Origin: Parvimonas sp. | GTDB taxonomy: Bacteria; Bacillota; Clostridia; Tissierellales; Peptoniphilaceae | Assembly (NCBI GenBank): GCA_022770425.1 | Contig: JALEHY010000058.1 | Coordinates: forward strand, 20,223-84,222 | Length of the DNA: 64,000 nt | Direction: 5' to 3' | Shown: in pieces, positions 17,689 through 24,574 of the stretch | How positions within the stretch are numbered: position 1 is the stretch's first letter | Layout of the letters: each line of letters opens with the position of its first letter | Notes under the pieces: generated by a model | The model's input: only the letters and a program-made list of their open reading frames with translations | The model's database searches: none | What the model was told of the DNA's origin: nothing | Position numbers and translations under genes: made by a program

Positions 17689-18535
17689 AAAAAGTAAAAT
17701 TAAAATTATAGGATATTTTTTGATGCTTTTAGGAATCTTTATGCCTTTATATGCTTTTGGTAACTTGACATGGAGTAATTTTAAATCAAAGTATGAATAC
17801 CAAGAATTCAAAAAAAATCAAAACATTATTTCCAAAGACGAAATTACAAAAATGGATATTGCAATAAAAAACTATAACGATAAATTAAACGGAAATGTAG
17901 CTATTGTAGACCCTTTTGACAGTGAACAATACAAAACATCATATGATGTAAAAAAAGACAATCCTGATATGATTTTTGCCTATATAAGAATACCTGACAT
18001 TGATGTTTTACAACCTATAAGACTTGATGCTTCGTATGAGCATTTGGCAACCGGTGTTGCACATGTTGACGGAACAGCTTTACCTGTCGGAGGAGTTGGG
18101 AATAGAAGTGTTATAGCAGGACACAGAGGATTTTATAAAGACATTATGTTTTTGAATCTTGGGGATTTGAAAGTCGGAGATGAAGTTTTTGTTGACAGAT
18201 TAGAAACAACTTTGAAATATGTTGTAACAGGAACAGAAATAATAAAACCTTATGAGTGGGAAAAATTAAATCCGATTGAAGATAAAGATGTGCTAACATT
18301 ACTGACTTGTGATCCGATAACACCACCGAGTCCTTACAGACTTTTGGTAAATTGTGAAAGAGTTCAAGAAGAAAAATTAAATAAAGATATAATAAGTGAA
18401 AAAGAGAGTAAAACACAAAAAACATCTCCTAAAATAAGGTATATAACCATTGGAATATATGCAGTTACATTTATTTTATCGTTACTGTTTGTTATTGTGT
18501 TTTATAAAATGATAAAATATGTGATGAAAAAATAA
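17681..18535 (+). CDS. Class C (pilus) sortase 3, divergent
   Basis: A 284-residue class C sortase overlapping sortase 2 by 8 nt. N-terminal membrane segment (about 9-29), lid DPF near residue 70, His148 (AGHRG), Cys210 in TLLTCDPI, Arg220 two residues after the proline-rich TPPSP loop, and a C-terminal membrane segment (about 255-278). The TCDPITPPSPYRLLVNC region differs from the TCTPYMINSHRLLVRG of its two neighbours, so specificity probably differs. Its last codons are duplicated 3.16 kb downstream (21667-21716), marking the edge of an inserted cassette. Confidence 0.93.
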   Translation: MNKKSKIKIIGYFLMLLGIFMPLYAFGNLTWSNFKSKYEYQEFKKNQNIISKDEITKMDIAIKNYNDKLNGNVAIVDPFDSEQYKTSYDVKKDNPDMIFAYIRIPDIDVLQPIRLDASYEHLATGVAHVDGTALPVGGVGNRSVIAGHRGFYKDIMFLNLGDLKVGDEVFVDRLETTLKYVVTGTEIIKPYEWEKLNPIEDKDVLTLLTCDPITPPSPYRLLVNCERVQEEKLNKDIISEKESKTQKTSPKIRYITIGIYAVTFILSLLFVIVFYKMIKYVMKK

Positions 18536-18560
18536 CAGAAAAGTTATAAGATGATTTTAA
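18506..18560 (+). repeat. Left direct repeat of the srtC3-ldt cassette
   Basis: A 30-bp block (18506-18535, the last codons and stop of sortase 3) plus a 20-bp block (18541-18560) recur without a mismatch at 21667-21716; only a 5-nt CAGAA (18536-18540) is extra in this copy. The repeats bound 3.16 kb of accessory DNA. Confidence 0.93.
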
Positions 18561-18622
18561 GAGAATTATAAAAATGGTTATAGTGATAAATAGTTTTGAT
18601 ATATTTTAAAAATATTATTTGG

Positions 18623-18662
18623 AAATGTTAATTTAAATTGAAATTTAAATTAACATTTTTTA
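18623..18662 (+). terminator. Strong terminator downstream of the sortase operon
   Basis: A 17-bp perfect stem (18623-18639 with 18642-18658) with a 2-nt nominal loop and a T run. It lies inside the inserted cassette, so the ancestral sortase terminator is more likely the one at 21719-21754. Confidence 0.9.
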
Positions 18663-18690
18663 ATATTTAAGATTTTAAGTCAAATAACTC

Positions 18691-18718
18691 TTGGTTTTTT
18701 TGCTGTGTATTATATAAT
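18691..18718 (+). promoter_or_regulatory. Promoter of the ABC-transporter cassette
   Basis: TTGGTT 18691-18696, a 16-nt spacer, TATAAT 18713-18718. It reads into the amber-interrupted ORF at 18740 and, with no terminator seen after it, probably into the ABC genes. Confidence 0.6.
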
Positions 18719-18739
18719 TTCAATCAAAAGGTCATTATA

Positions 18740-19021
18740 GTGGATAATATTTTATTAAATGCAAGTTATTTAATAAATAATAGTATTGAAAATTTCAAGT
18801 ATAAAATGAGTAAAAAACTTGATAAGTTATTAGTAAGTTATGATGGTTAGTTTATTATTTTATTAGCTGTATTATTGGCAATAGCTTTTTCAATAACTGT
18901 AGCATTAGCAATTTGGTGTCTTGGAAAGGGTAAAAAATTTACAGAAAATTGGTATTTTAAAGTGTTTGGATTTTCTGTATTTGCAGAATGTAATTCAACA
19001 GTATTAATATTTATATTTTGA
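18740..19021 (+). pseudogene. Amber-interrupted small hydrophobic protein gene upstream of the ABC module
   Basis: A reading frame from GTG 18740 runs 36 codons to TAG 18848-18850, then stays open in the same frame for 56 more codons to TGA 19019-19021. The first half is polar with a Lys-rich end (KYKMSKKLDKLL). The second half is a long hydrophobic helix (FIILLAVLLAIAFSITVALA), then a short aromatic-rich tail (ENWYFKVFGFSVF). The length, promoter and ABC genes downstream suit an exported peptide or small membrane partner now broken by a nonsense mutation, or a sequencing error, or two tiny ORFs. No family is recognised. Confidence 0.45.
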
Positions 19022-19121
19022 AACAATTAAATTAAGATAGGAGTAGAATACTCCAGAATTACTGATGAGTAGAATATACAAAAATTTTTAGATGATTATA
19101 ATTAATTGAGGAGATAAATAG

Positions 19122-19835
19122 ATGTTAGTTGTAGAAAATGTTAGATTTTCTTACGGAGATAAAGAAGTTTTGAAAGGAATATCTTTTGAACTACAAAAGG
19201 GAGAAATTGCCAGTTTGGTAGGGGCGAACGGTAGTGGTAAAACCACACTTATTCAAAATATTTTGAATATTCTAATACCAAGCTCCGGAAGCATAAGCAT
19301 TAACGGACTTTCTAATAATGACGTAAATTCTCTAAAAAATATAGTTTATATATCCGGAAATGATTATTTACCGAATTTTTTAACAGGAATGGAATATATA
19401 GAGTTGTTATTTGATATGTACAGAAGTAAATTAGATAGAGAAAAGTTAGATAGAATGTTAGAATATTATGCATTAAATGATTTCATACATAAAAATATTG
19501 AAAATTATAGTCATGGTATGAAAAAAAAACTTCAAATAATATCGGCATTAGTTATTAATCCGGAGATTATAATAGTTGATGAAACACTTAATGGATTGGA
19601 TATTGTTTCAAGGGAAATAACAAAATCTCTTTTTAATCAGTTTATAACAAATGAAAAATCTATTTTGTTATGTACACATGACTTTTCACTTGTAGAAGAG
19701 CTAAAATCCAGAGCGATTTTTATTAATGACGGAATTATAAAATATGATTCTTTGGAATATTTAAAAAAAGGAGAATCTCTTTCAAAAATTTTTTATGATA
19801 TTATTTTAAAGGACGATAAAAGTTATGTTTTATAA
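19122..19835 (+). CDS. ABC transporter ATP-binding protein
   Basis: A 237-residue ATPase with Walker A GANGSGKTT (about 37-45), a signature that departs from LSGGQ (YSHGMKKKL near 128), Walker B IIIVDE (about 150-155) and a CTHD switch histidine. It overlaps the permease gene by 11 nt. The D-loop reads NGLD. Such ATPases with a separate large permease act in peptide or antibiotic export and immunity (ABC-2 type), but no substrate can be read from sequence. It lies inside the repeat-bounded cassette, so it is accessory DNA. Confidence 0.9.
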   Translation: MLVVENVRFSYGDKEVLKGISFELQKGEIASLVGANGSGKTTLIQNILNILIPSSGSISINGLSNNDVNSLKNIVYISGNDYLPNFLTGMEYIELLFDMYRSKLDREKLDRMLEYYALNDFIHKNIENYSHGMKKKLQIISALVINPEIIIVDETLNGLDIVSREITKSLFNQFITNEKSILLCTHDFSLVEELKSRAIFINDGIIKYDSLEYLKKGESLSKIFYDIILKDDKSYVL

Positions 19836-21246
19836 CAATATAAAAGACTTAAAATCTATTATAAGTTTGTATAACAAGTATTTGTTTAGAGAAGTTTTGC
19901 ATATAACCATATTAAAGAATAAATACATTAGATGTGCTTTTGCTTTTGTTTTTGTTATTTTTTTATGTGGGATGAGTTATGTGTGGTATAGTGTTTTTGC
20001 TACCGGTGTTAATTTGGATGAAGTTTTTAGAGTAATATTACGAGCTGTTTCAACAAATTTGTTGATGTACACGATTTTAATTTTTTCTTTTTTGAAAATA
20101 TTATTTTTAAAAGCAAGAGGTTTAATACAGTTTTCGTTACAATTACCAACGACAAATCAAGTTAGAAATCTGTCTTTTATATGCTATGAAACTATATTTT
20201 CAATAATAATATTACTGACGATTTCTTTGCCTGTTGCTATAGGATTAATATTTCATACCGGAAATTATTTTTTGGTGGAGATATTTAATTTAGTATTTAT
20301 GTTTTTTACGTTTTATAATTTATTGAATTTCTTATTTTATATTTTTTTAAAAGTTTTAAATAAGATAATATCCAATAAATATATTAGTTCTCTTATTATA
20401 CTAAGTTTATTTATAATTTCAGGATATATTTTTGTACAGCATTTTTTTATTGTAATAATAAAAGCATATCCACAGCTTCCTGAAACATTTGTTTTTTCAT
20501 TGTTGTTTGAGTATATATCGACTTATATAAACTTTTTTGCATCATTTTTAACATTTGTTGTAATAAATTTTTTATTATATGTATTTTTGCTTAATATAGA
20601 AATAATTTCGGATAACAGATTTTCAAAATTTGTAAATATTGAATTTAAAAATAATACTTTGAAAAAATCATATTTTTCATATATATTAAAATGTCAGGAT
20701 AATATTATATTAATTTTACTTTGCGTTATAATTTATATAATAGGAATATATTTTAATAATAAAAATTCATTATTGATATTTTTGATTTTAAGCTATTTTA
20801 CTTTTTATAGTGTATCGGAAACAAAGTCATTGAGATACATTTGGAAGTTTTTGGGTAAATATTCCGTTTTAAAAGATTATTTTTTATTATTATTTTCCGG
20901 AATTTTAAGTAATATTTTTATTAGTTTAATATTTATATTATTTGAAATTTTATGCAAGAATTATTTAACTGTAATATATCTTGTTTTAGGAATATTCATT
21001 TTGAATATATACACATTGATGATAAGCATTTTATTTCCACCGGAAAATGATAATCCGTTTAGCATTATAATAGGAACAGGGATTTCTTTCGTATTCGGGA
21101 TAATATCTGTTGTTTTGATAGCTTTATTAGCTCAGAATTTAAAATTATTAATTTTTTATTCAATTATTCAAGTTCTATCTATGATTTATATTTCTGTTTT
21201 AGCACTTACTAAATATAAAATAATCGGAGGTAAATATGAAGATTAA
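19825..21246 (+). CDS. ABC transporter permease, polytopic membrane protein
   Basis: A 473-residue very hydrophobic protein with about ten to twelve predicted membrane segments and no ATPase motifs. It overlaps the ATPase gene upstream (11 nt) and the small membrane gene downstream (11 nt), so the three are co-translated. The size and full-length hydrophobic layout suit an ABC-2-like permease with two fused halves. I do not recognise a named family. Codons are even more A/T-biased than in the pilus genes, which fits recent acquisition. Confidence 0.75.
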   Translation: MFYNNIKDLKSIISLYNKYLFREVLHITILKNKYIRCAFAFVFVIFLCGMSYVWYSVFATGVNLDEVFRVILRAVSTNLLMYTILIFSFLKILFLKARGLIQFSLQLPTTNQVRNLSFICYETIFSIIILLTISLPVAIGLIFHTGNYFLVEIFNLVFMFFTFYNLLNFLFYIFLKVLNKIISNKYISSLIILSLFIISGYIFVQHFFIVIIKAYPQLPETFVFSLLFEYISTYINFFASFLTFVVINFLLYVFLLNIEIISDNRFSKFVNIEFKNNTLKKSYFSYILKCQDNIILILLCVIIYIIGIYFNNKNSLLIFLILSYFTFYSVSETKSLRYIWKFLGKYSVLKDYFLLLFSGILSNIFISLIFILFEILCKNYLTVIYLVLGIFILNIYTLMISILFPPENDNPFSIIIGTGISFVFGIISVVLIALLAQNLKLLIFYSIIQVLSMIYISVLALTKYKIIGGKYED

Positions 21247-21553
21247 AAAAATTTTTACAACTGGTTTTATCAGTTTTATTTTAACTCTTATAATTTTAAC
21301 TTTTAGTTTTGTAATAGGAGTATTTAAGACTGAAGAAGGGTATACACCTATATATTTCAACAGTTTATTTTTTAAAGTTGAAGATTTGGAAAATGGAGGC
21401 AGCAGATTGATTTTCGGTTTTACCGAAAATTATTTACCGATATTAGTAACATTTTTATTTATCTTATTCTTCTTACTTATAACTATTAATATATATACTA
21501 ATCTGAAAAAAAGAAGAGAAGAACTTTTGAATGAAAGAAAAAAAGTATCTTAA
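21236..21553 (+). CDS. Small membrane protein of the ABC module
   Basis: A 105-residue protein with an N-terminal membrane segment (about 10-30), a central extracytoplasmic stretch of about 45 residues including FGFTENYLP, a second membrane segment (about 72-92), and a basic KKRREELLNERKK tail. It overlaps the permease by 11 nt and is the last gene of the cassette before a terminator at 21637. Accessory subunit or immunity protein is a guess by position; no family is recognised. Confidence 0.6.
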   Translation: MKIKKIFTTGFISFILTLIILTFSFVIGVFKTEEGYTPIYFNSLFFKVEDLENGGSRLIFGFTENYLPILVTFLFILFFLLITINIYTNLKKRREELLNERKKVS

Positions 21554-21636
21554 GTTATTCAAAGAAATATTACTGTGTGTTTTTAATAATATCAAAGTAT
21601 TCATATTTATATTTGGATTATTAAATATTTTACTTT

Positions 21637-21666
21637 AAAAAACACATTTAATCAGATGTGTTTTTT
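21637..21666 (+). terminator. Terminator closing the ABC cassette
   Basis: An 11-bp stem (AAAAAACACAT at 21637-21647 with ATGTGTTTTTT at 21656-21666) closes an 8-nt loop and abuts the right direct repeat. Confidence 0.85.
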
Positions 21667-21716
21667 AAAATGATAAAATATGTGATGAAAAAATAAAAGT
21701 TATAAGATGATTTTAA
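21667..21716 (+). repeat. Right direct repeat of the srtC3-ldt cassette
   Basis: Fifty bp matching 18506-18535 plus 18541-18560 exactly, with a 5-nt deletion relative to the left copy. It carries a second copy of the last codons and stop of sortase 3 and leads straight into the terminator at 21719, so this copy is probably the original 3' flank of the sortase gene. Confidence 0.93.
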
Positions 21717-21718
21717 TT

Positions 21719-21754
21719 AAAAAATGTTACAACAATATGTTGTAACATTTTTTT
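21719..21754. terminator. Bidirectional terminator between the sortase side and ldt
   Basis: A 14-bp perfect stem (21721-21734 with 21738-21751, 3-nt loop) flanked by As on the left and Ts on the right, so it can end both plus-strand transcripts and the minus-strand ldt mRNA. Confidence 0.88.
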
Positions 21755-21757
21755 GAT

Positions 21758-23779
21758 TTAATATATAATTACTTTCATTCCTGTATATACATTTCTGTAA
21801 ATATATCCCATTTTATCAGGTCTAACATTTATACAGCCACGAGAACCTCCGTATCTAAAATAATTAGGATTAGAAAATGCATAATACGGTTGCCAATTTG
21901 CATCGTGTATTCCGTAAGTATTTCCTATGAACGGAACCCAATATTGTACCCACGAAGCATAGTCCGCTCCTTTTAATACAGTCGGAGAAATTTTTCCCTG
22001 TATTCTGTAAACTCCTTTGGGAGTCGAACCGTAAAGATTATAATTTCCTGTTATTACTCCCATTTCGTCTAATATTTCTCCGTTTCTTACAAGCCATAAT
22101 TTTTGACGAGATATACTGACTATTACAAAATCATCTCCGGTTACATACCAATTTCCATCTAAAGAGTGGAACGCATTATCTTTCAAATACCAATCTCCGT
22201 ATATCTTTTGTACATATTCTCCGTTTTTGTAATAATTTCCTGCATAAGTTCCGTTAGCATATTTTCCGTTAACAAAGTATTTTCTTCCATTTCCGTCAGT
22301 ACCGTATCCGTTAAGTTTTTTACCGTTTTTAAAGAAAAACCAATCATTGCCGTCATCATACCAACCTTGAGCCAATGATTTATCTTCGGTGTAGTATCTT
22401 CCGTTTATGTATTGTTTTCCGTGAGTTTCCAAACCGTTTTTGTAAAGTTTATTAGAATAAAGTCCGTTTGCGTATTTACCACGTACAAAATATCTTTGAC
22501 CGTTAGCATCGCTTGCAAGACCTGTAAATTTTTTGCCGTCTTTAAAATAAAACCAATCATTACCGTCATCATACCACCAATTTGCAGGAGAAGTACCTTC
22601 GGCGTAAAAAATTCCGTTTACATAAGTAAAGCCTTTTGAAATAGAGCCGTCTTTAAACAATTGATTAAAGAAAATTCCGTTAGCATATTTTCCGTTAATA
22701 AAGTATTTTCTTCCGTTTTTGTCGTTACCGTATCCGCTAAGTTTTTTACCATCTTTAAAGAAAAACCAATCGTTGCCGTCATCGTACCACCAGTTTGCAG
22801 GTTCTCCGTTAACATAAAAATGTCCGTTAAAGTATCCTCTTGCGTATTTACCACGTACAAAATATCTTTGACCGTTAGCGTCGTTTGCAAGACCTGTAAA
22901 TTTTTTGCCGTCTTTAAAATAAAACCAGTCATTGCCGTCATCATACCACCAGTTTGCAGGAGAAGTACCTTCGGCGTAAAAAACTCCGTTTACATAAGTA
23001 AATCCTTTTGAAATAGAGCCGTCTTTAAACAATTGATTGAAGAAAATTCCGTTAGCATATTTTCCGTTAATAAAGTATTTTCTTCCGTTTTTGTCGTTAC
23101 CGTATCCGCTAAGTTTTTTACCATCTTTAAAGAAAAACCAGTCATTGCCGTCATCGTACCACCAGTTTGCAGGTTCTCCGTTAACATAAAAATGTCCGTT
23201 AAAGTATCCTCTTGCGTATTTACCACGTACAAAATATCTTTGACCGTTAGCGTCGCTTGCAAGACCTGTAAATTTTTTGCCGTCTTTAAAATAAAACCAG
23301 TCATTGCCGTCATCATACCACCAATTTGCAGGAGAAGTCCCTTCGGCGTAAAAAATTCCGTTTACATAAGTAAAGCCTTTTGAAACAGAGCCGTCTTTAA
23401 ATAATTTATTTGAGAAAATTCCGTTAGCATATTTTCCGTTAATAAAGTATTTTCTGCCATTTCCGTCAGTACCATATCCGTTAAGTTTTTTACCATCTTT
23501 AAAGAAAAACCAATCGTTGCCGTCATCATACCACCAATTTGAAAGTTCTCCGTTGCTAAAAAACAGTTTTTCATTTTCTAAAGTAATATATCCGGAGAAT
23601 TTTTTACCGTTTTTTATTAAAAATTGTTTTTTGTTGTTTGTTTCGATTTTTGTGTCAGGATATTTTTGAACAATTTTATTCAGTGTTTTATTATATTCAT
23701 GAGAATATATTGAATTTGTAGATAAAGCAGTTAAAAATACAATAAATGCAAAAATTATCATTTTTTTAAAACTTTTCAT
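21758..23779 (-). CDS. L,D-transpeptidase (YkuD) with a long array of cell-wall/glucan-binding-type repeats
   Basis: A 673-residue secreted protein. Signal peptide (about 1-26), then about 490 residues of aromatic repeats built on W-YDDGNDWFFFKDGKK and NGRKYFINGKYANG units, then a YkuD domain (about 548-673) with GIHDANW and the catalytic SRGCINV motif (Cys near 649). YkuD enzymes form 3-3 crosslinks or attach proteins to peptidoglycan. The repeats resemble choline/glucan-binding (CW_binding) modules, which would hold the enzyme on the cell surface. Two successive 372-bp units are almost identical at DNA level. Monocistronic, with its own TTGACT/TATAAT promoter and an AAAGGAG site 7 nt before the ATG. 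Confidence 0.9.
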   Translation of the reverse strand: MKSFKKMIIFAFIVFLTALSTNSIYSHEYNKTLNKIVQKYPDTKIETNNKKQFLIKNGKKFSGYITLENEKLFFSNGELSNWWYDDGNDWFFFKDGKKLNGYGTDGNGRKYFINGKYANGIFSNKLFKDGSVSKGFTYVNGIFYAEGTSPANWWYDDGNDWFYFKDGKKFTGLASDANGQRYFVRGKYARGYFNGHFYVNGEPANWWYDDGNDWFFFKDGKKLSGYGNDKNGRKYFINGKYANGIFFNQLFKDGSISKGFTYVNGVFYAEGTSPANWWYDDGNDWFYFKDGKKFTGLANDANGQRYFVRGKYARGYFNGHFYVNGEPANWWYDDGNDWFFFKDGKKLSGYGNDKNGRKYFINGKYANGIFFNQLFKDGSISKGFTYVNGIFYAEGTSPANWWYDDGNDWFYFKDGKKFTGLASDANGQRYFVRGKYANGLYSNKLYKNGLETHGKQYINGRYYTEDKSLAQGWYDDGNDWFFFKNGKKLNGYGTDGNGRKYFVNGKYANGTYAGNYYKNGEYVQKIYGDWYLKDNAFHSLDGNWYVTGDDFVIVSISRQKLWLVRNGEILDEMGVITGNYNLYGSTPKGVYRIQGKISPTVLKGADYASWVQYWVPFIGNTYGIHDANWQPYYAFSNPNYFRYGGSRGCINVRPDKMGYIYRNVYTGMKVIIY
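22589..23332 (-). repeat. Two near-identical 372-bp tandem units inside ldt
   Basis: The sequence starting at 22589 recurs at 22961 with few differences, and again at 23333 in a more diverged, partial form. Each unit encodes 124 residues holding several aromatic wall-binding repeats. The period is a multiple of three, so copy-number change keeps the frame. Confidence 0.9.
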
Positions 23780-23827
23780 ATGAAACTCCTTTCTGATTTT
23801 AATAAATTTTAAAATAAATTCATACTA

Positions 23828-23856
23828 ATTATATTCCAATTATATGATATAGTCAA
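23828..23856 (-). promoter_or_regulatory. ldt promoter
   Basis: On the minus strand: TTGACT (23851-23856), 17-nt spacer, TATAAT (23828-23833), about 50 nt before the ldt start. Confidence 0.8.
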
Positions 23857-23920
23857 TAATTTTGTGTGTAAATTTGCTAAAGTTATAATTTTACAATATG
23901 TGTTTTTGTAATTGTTTTAA

Positions 23921-23985
23921 ATATGGTATAATTATTATAAATTTATGCCATATGAAGCAAGATGTGCAATGGTTAGGGGGTTAAA
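23921..23985 (+). repeat. Dispersed promoter/hairpin repeat, copy D (short)
   Basis: An extended -10 (TGGTATAAT, hexamer 23927-23932) then ATTATAAATTTATGCC, matching the left half of copies B and E around the TATGCC core; the right arm is degenerate. It precedes the orphan membrane gene at 23989. Confidence 0.5.
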
Positions 23986-23988
23986 GTT

Positions 23989-24417
23989 ATGTTTTTTTTA
24001 AAAAAAATAAAAATTTATGATTATTTGTGGTTGCTTGGAATTCTTATATTTAGGACAATATTGTTTTTATTAGAATATGTAGAATTAGAAAATGTGTTTA
24101 TTTTTGACATTAGCAGATATTTATTATTTAAAATTTTTCCTAAGGTCGATTTATTGAACGGAGGAATGCTAAATCTGATTTTTCTGTTTTATATTGTATT
24201 TTCAATTATGTATAATATCAATTATAAATTTTTACTTATAAATTTATTTTACGTAGTTTTTCAATTGTGTACTTTATTGTACCCAATATTGTTTAATGAA
24301 TATAAACTTTTGGACGGTACTTCTATGATGATATTTATATTTGTAATATTAATTCATCTTTTACTTATTTTATTTAATGTATTTTTAATCAATTTAAAAA
24401 GAAAGCAAACTTTTTAG
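23989..24417 (+). CDS. Hypothetical four-segment membrane protein
   Basis: A 142-residue protein with four predicted membrane segments (about 13-30, 55-75, 80-103, 113-135) and short charged loops; a Lys-rich start (FLKKIKIY) and end (LKRKQTF) suggest both ends are cytoplasmic. No family is recognised. The ribosome site is GGGGG-rich (TTAGGGGG) and somewhat distant. It is a single-gene unit with a terminator at 24416, bracketed by repeat copies D and C, which suggests an accessory gene. Confidence 0.55.
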   Translation: MFFLKKIKIYDYLWLLGILIFRTILFLLEYVELENVFIFDISRYLLFKIFPKVDLLNGGMLNLIFLFYIVFSIMYNINYKFLLINLFYVVFQLCTLLYPILFNEYKLLDGTSMMIFIFVILIHLLLILFNVFLINLKRKQTF

Positions 24418-24450
24418 GAGAAATTTTAAATTTCTCCTATTTTAGTTTTT
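24416..24450 (+). terminator. Terminator after the orphan membrane gene
   Basis: An 11-bp stem (24416-24426 with 24428-24438) overlaps the stop codon and is followed by T-rich sequence. Confidence 0.8.
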
Positions 24451-24460
24451 TATATTTTTA

Positions 24461-24556
24461 ATGTGGTATAATTAATATAGGTTTATACTTTAAAAAAACC
24501 TGTATTAATTTCATCATAACTATTTTAAAAATAATTGTGATGATTAAATTATAAAT
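24461..24556 (+). repeat. Dispersed promoter/hairpin repeat, copy C, uvrB leader
   Basis: Extended -10 (TGTGGTATAAT, hexamer 24467-24472). Stem 1: 24471-24484 with 24496-24509, 14 bp with one G-U. Stem 2: 24511-24526 with 24528-24543, nearly complete. Architecture (promoter then two hairpins) matches copy B, but the stem sequences differ. It serves as the uvrB promoter/leader. Confidence 0.6.
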
Positions 24557-24574
24557 TAAAAATAGGAGCTGTCT

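Noticed and set aside
19122..21553. These ABC genes as the missing exporter of the uvrB-uvrA bacteriocin-like cassette
   Set aside because: They lie in a different repeat-bounded cassette with its own promoter and small ORF; a functional link cannot be seen in the sequence.
22589..23332. CRISPR-like or intergenic satellite array
   Set aside because: The repeats are in frame inside a complete secreted enzyme and the unit is 372 bp with no spacers.
22166..23574. Long open frames on the strand and frames opposite and alternative to ldt
   Set aside because: They arise because the tandem aromatic repeats leave several frames open; they have no ribosome sites and mirror the 372-bp period.
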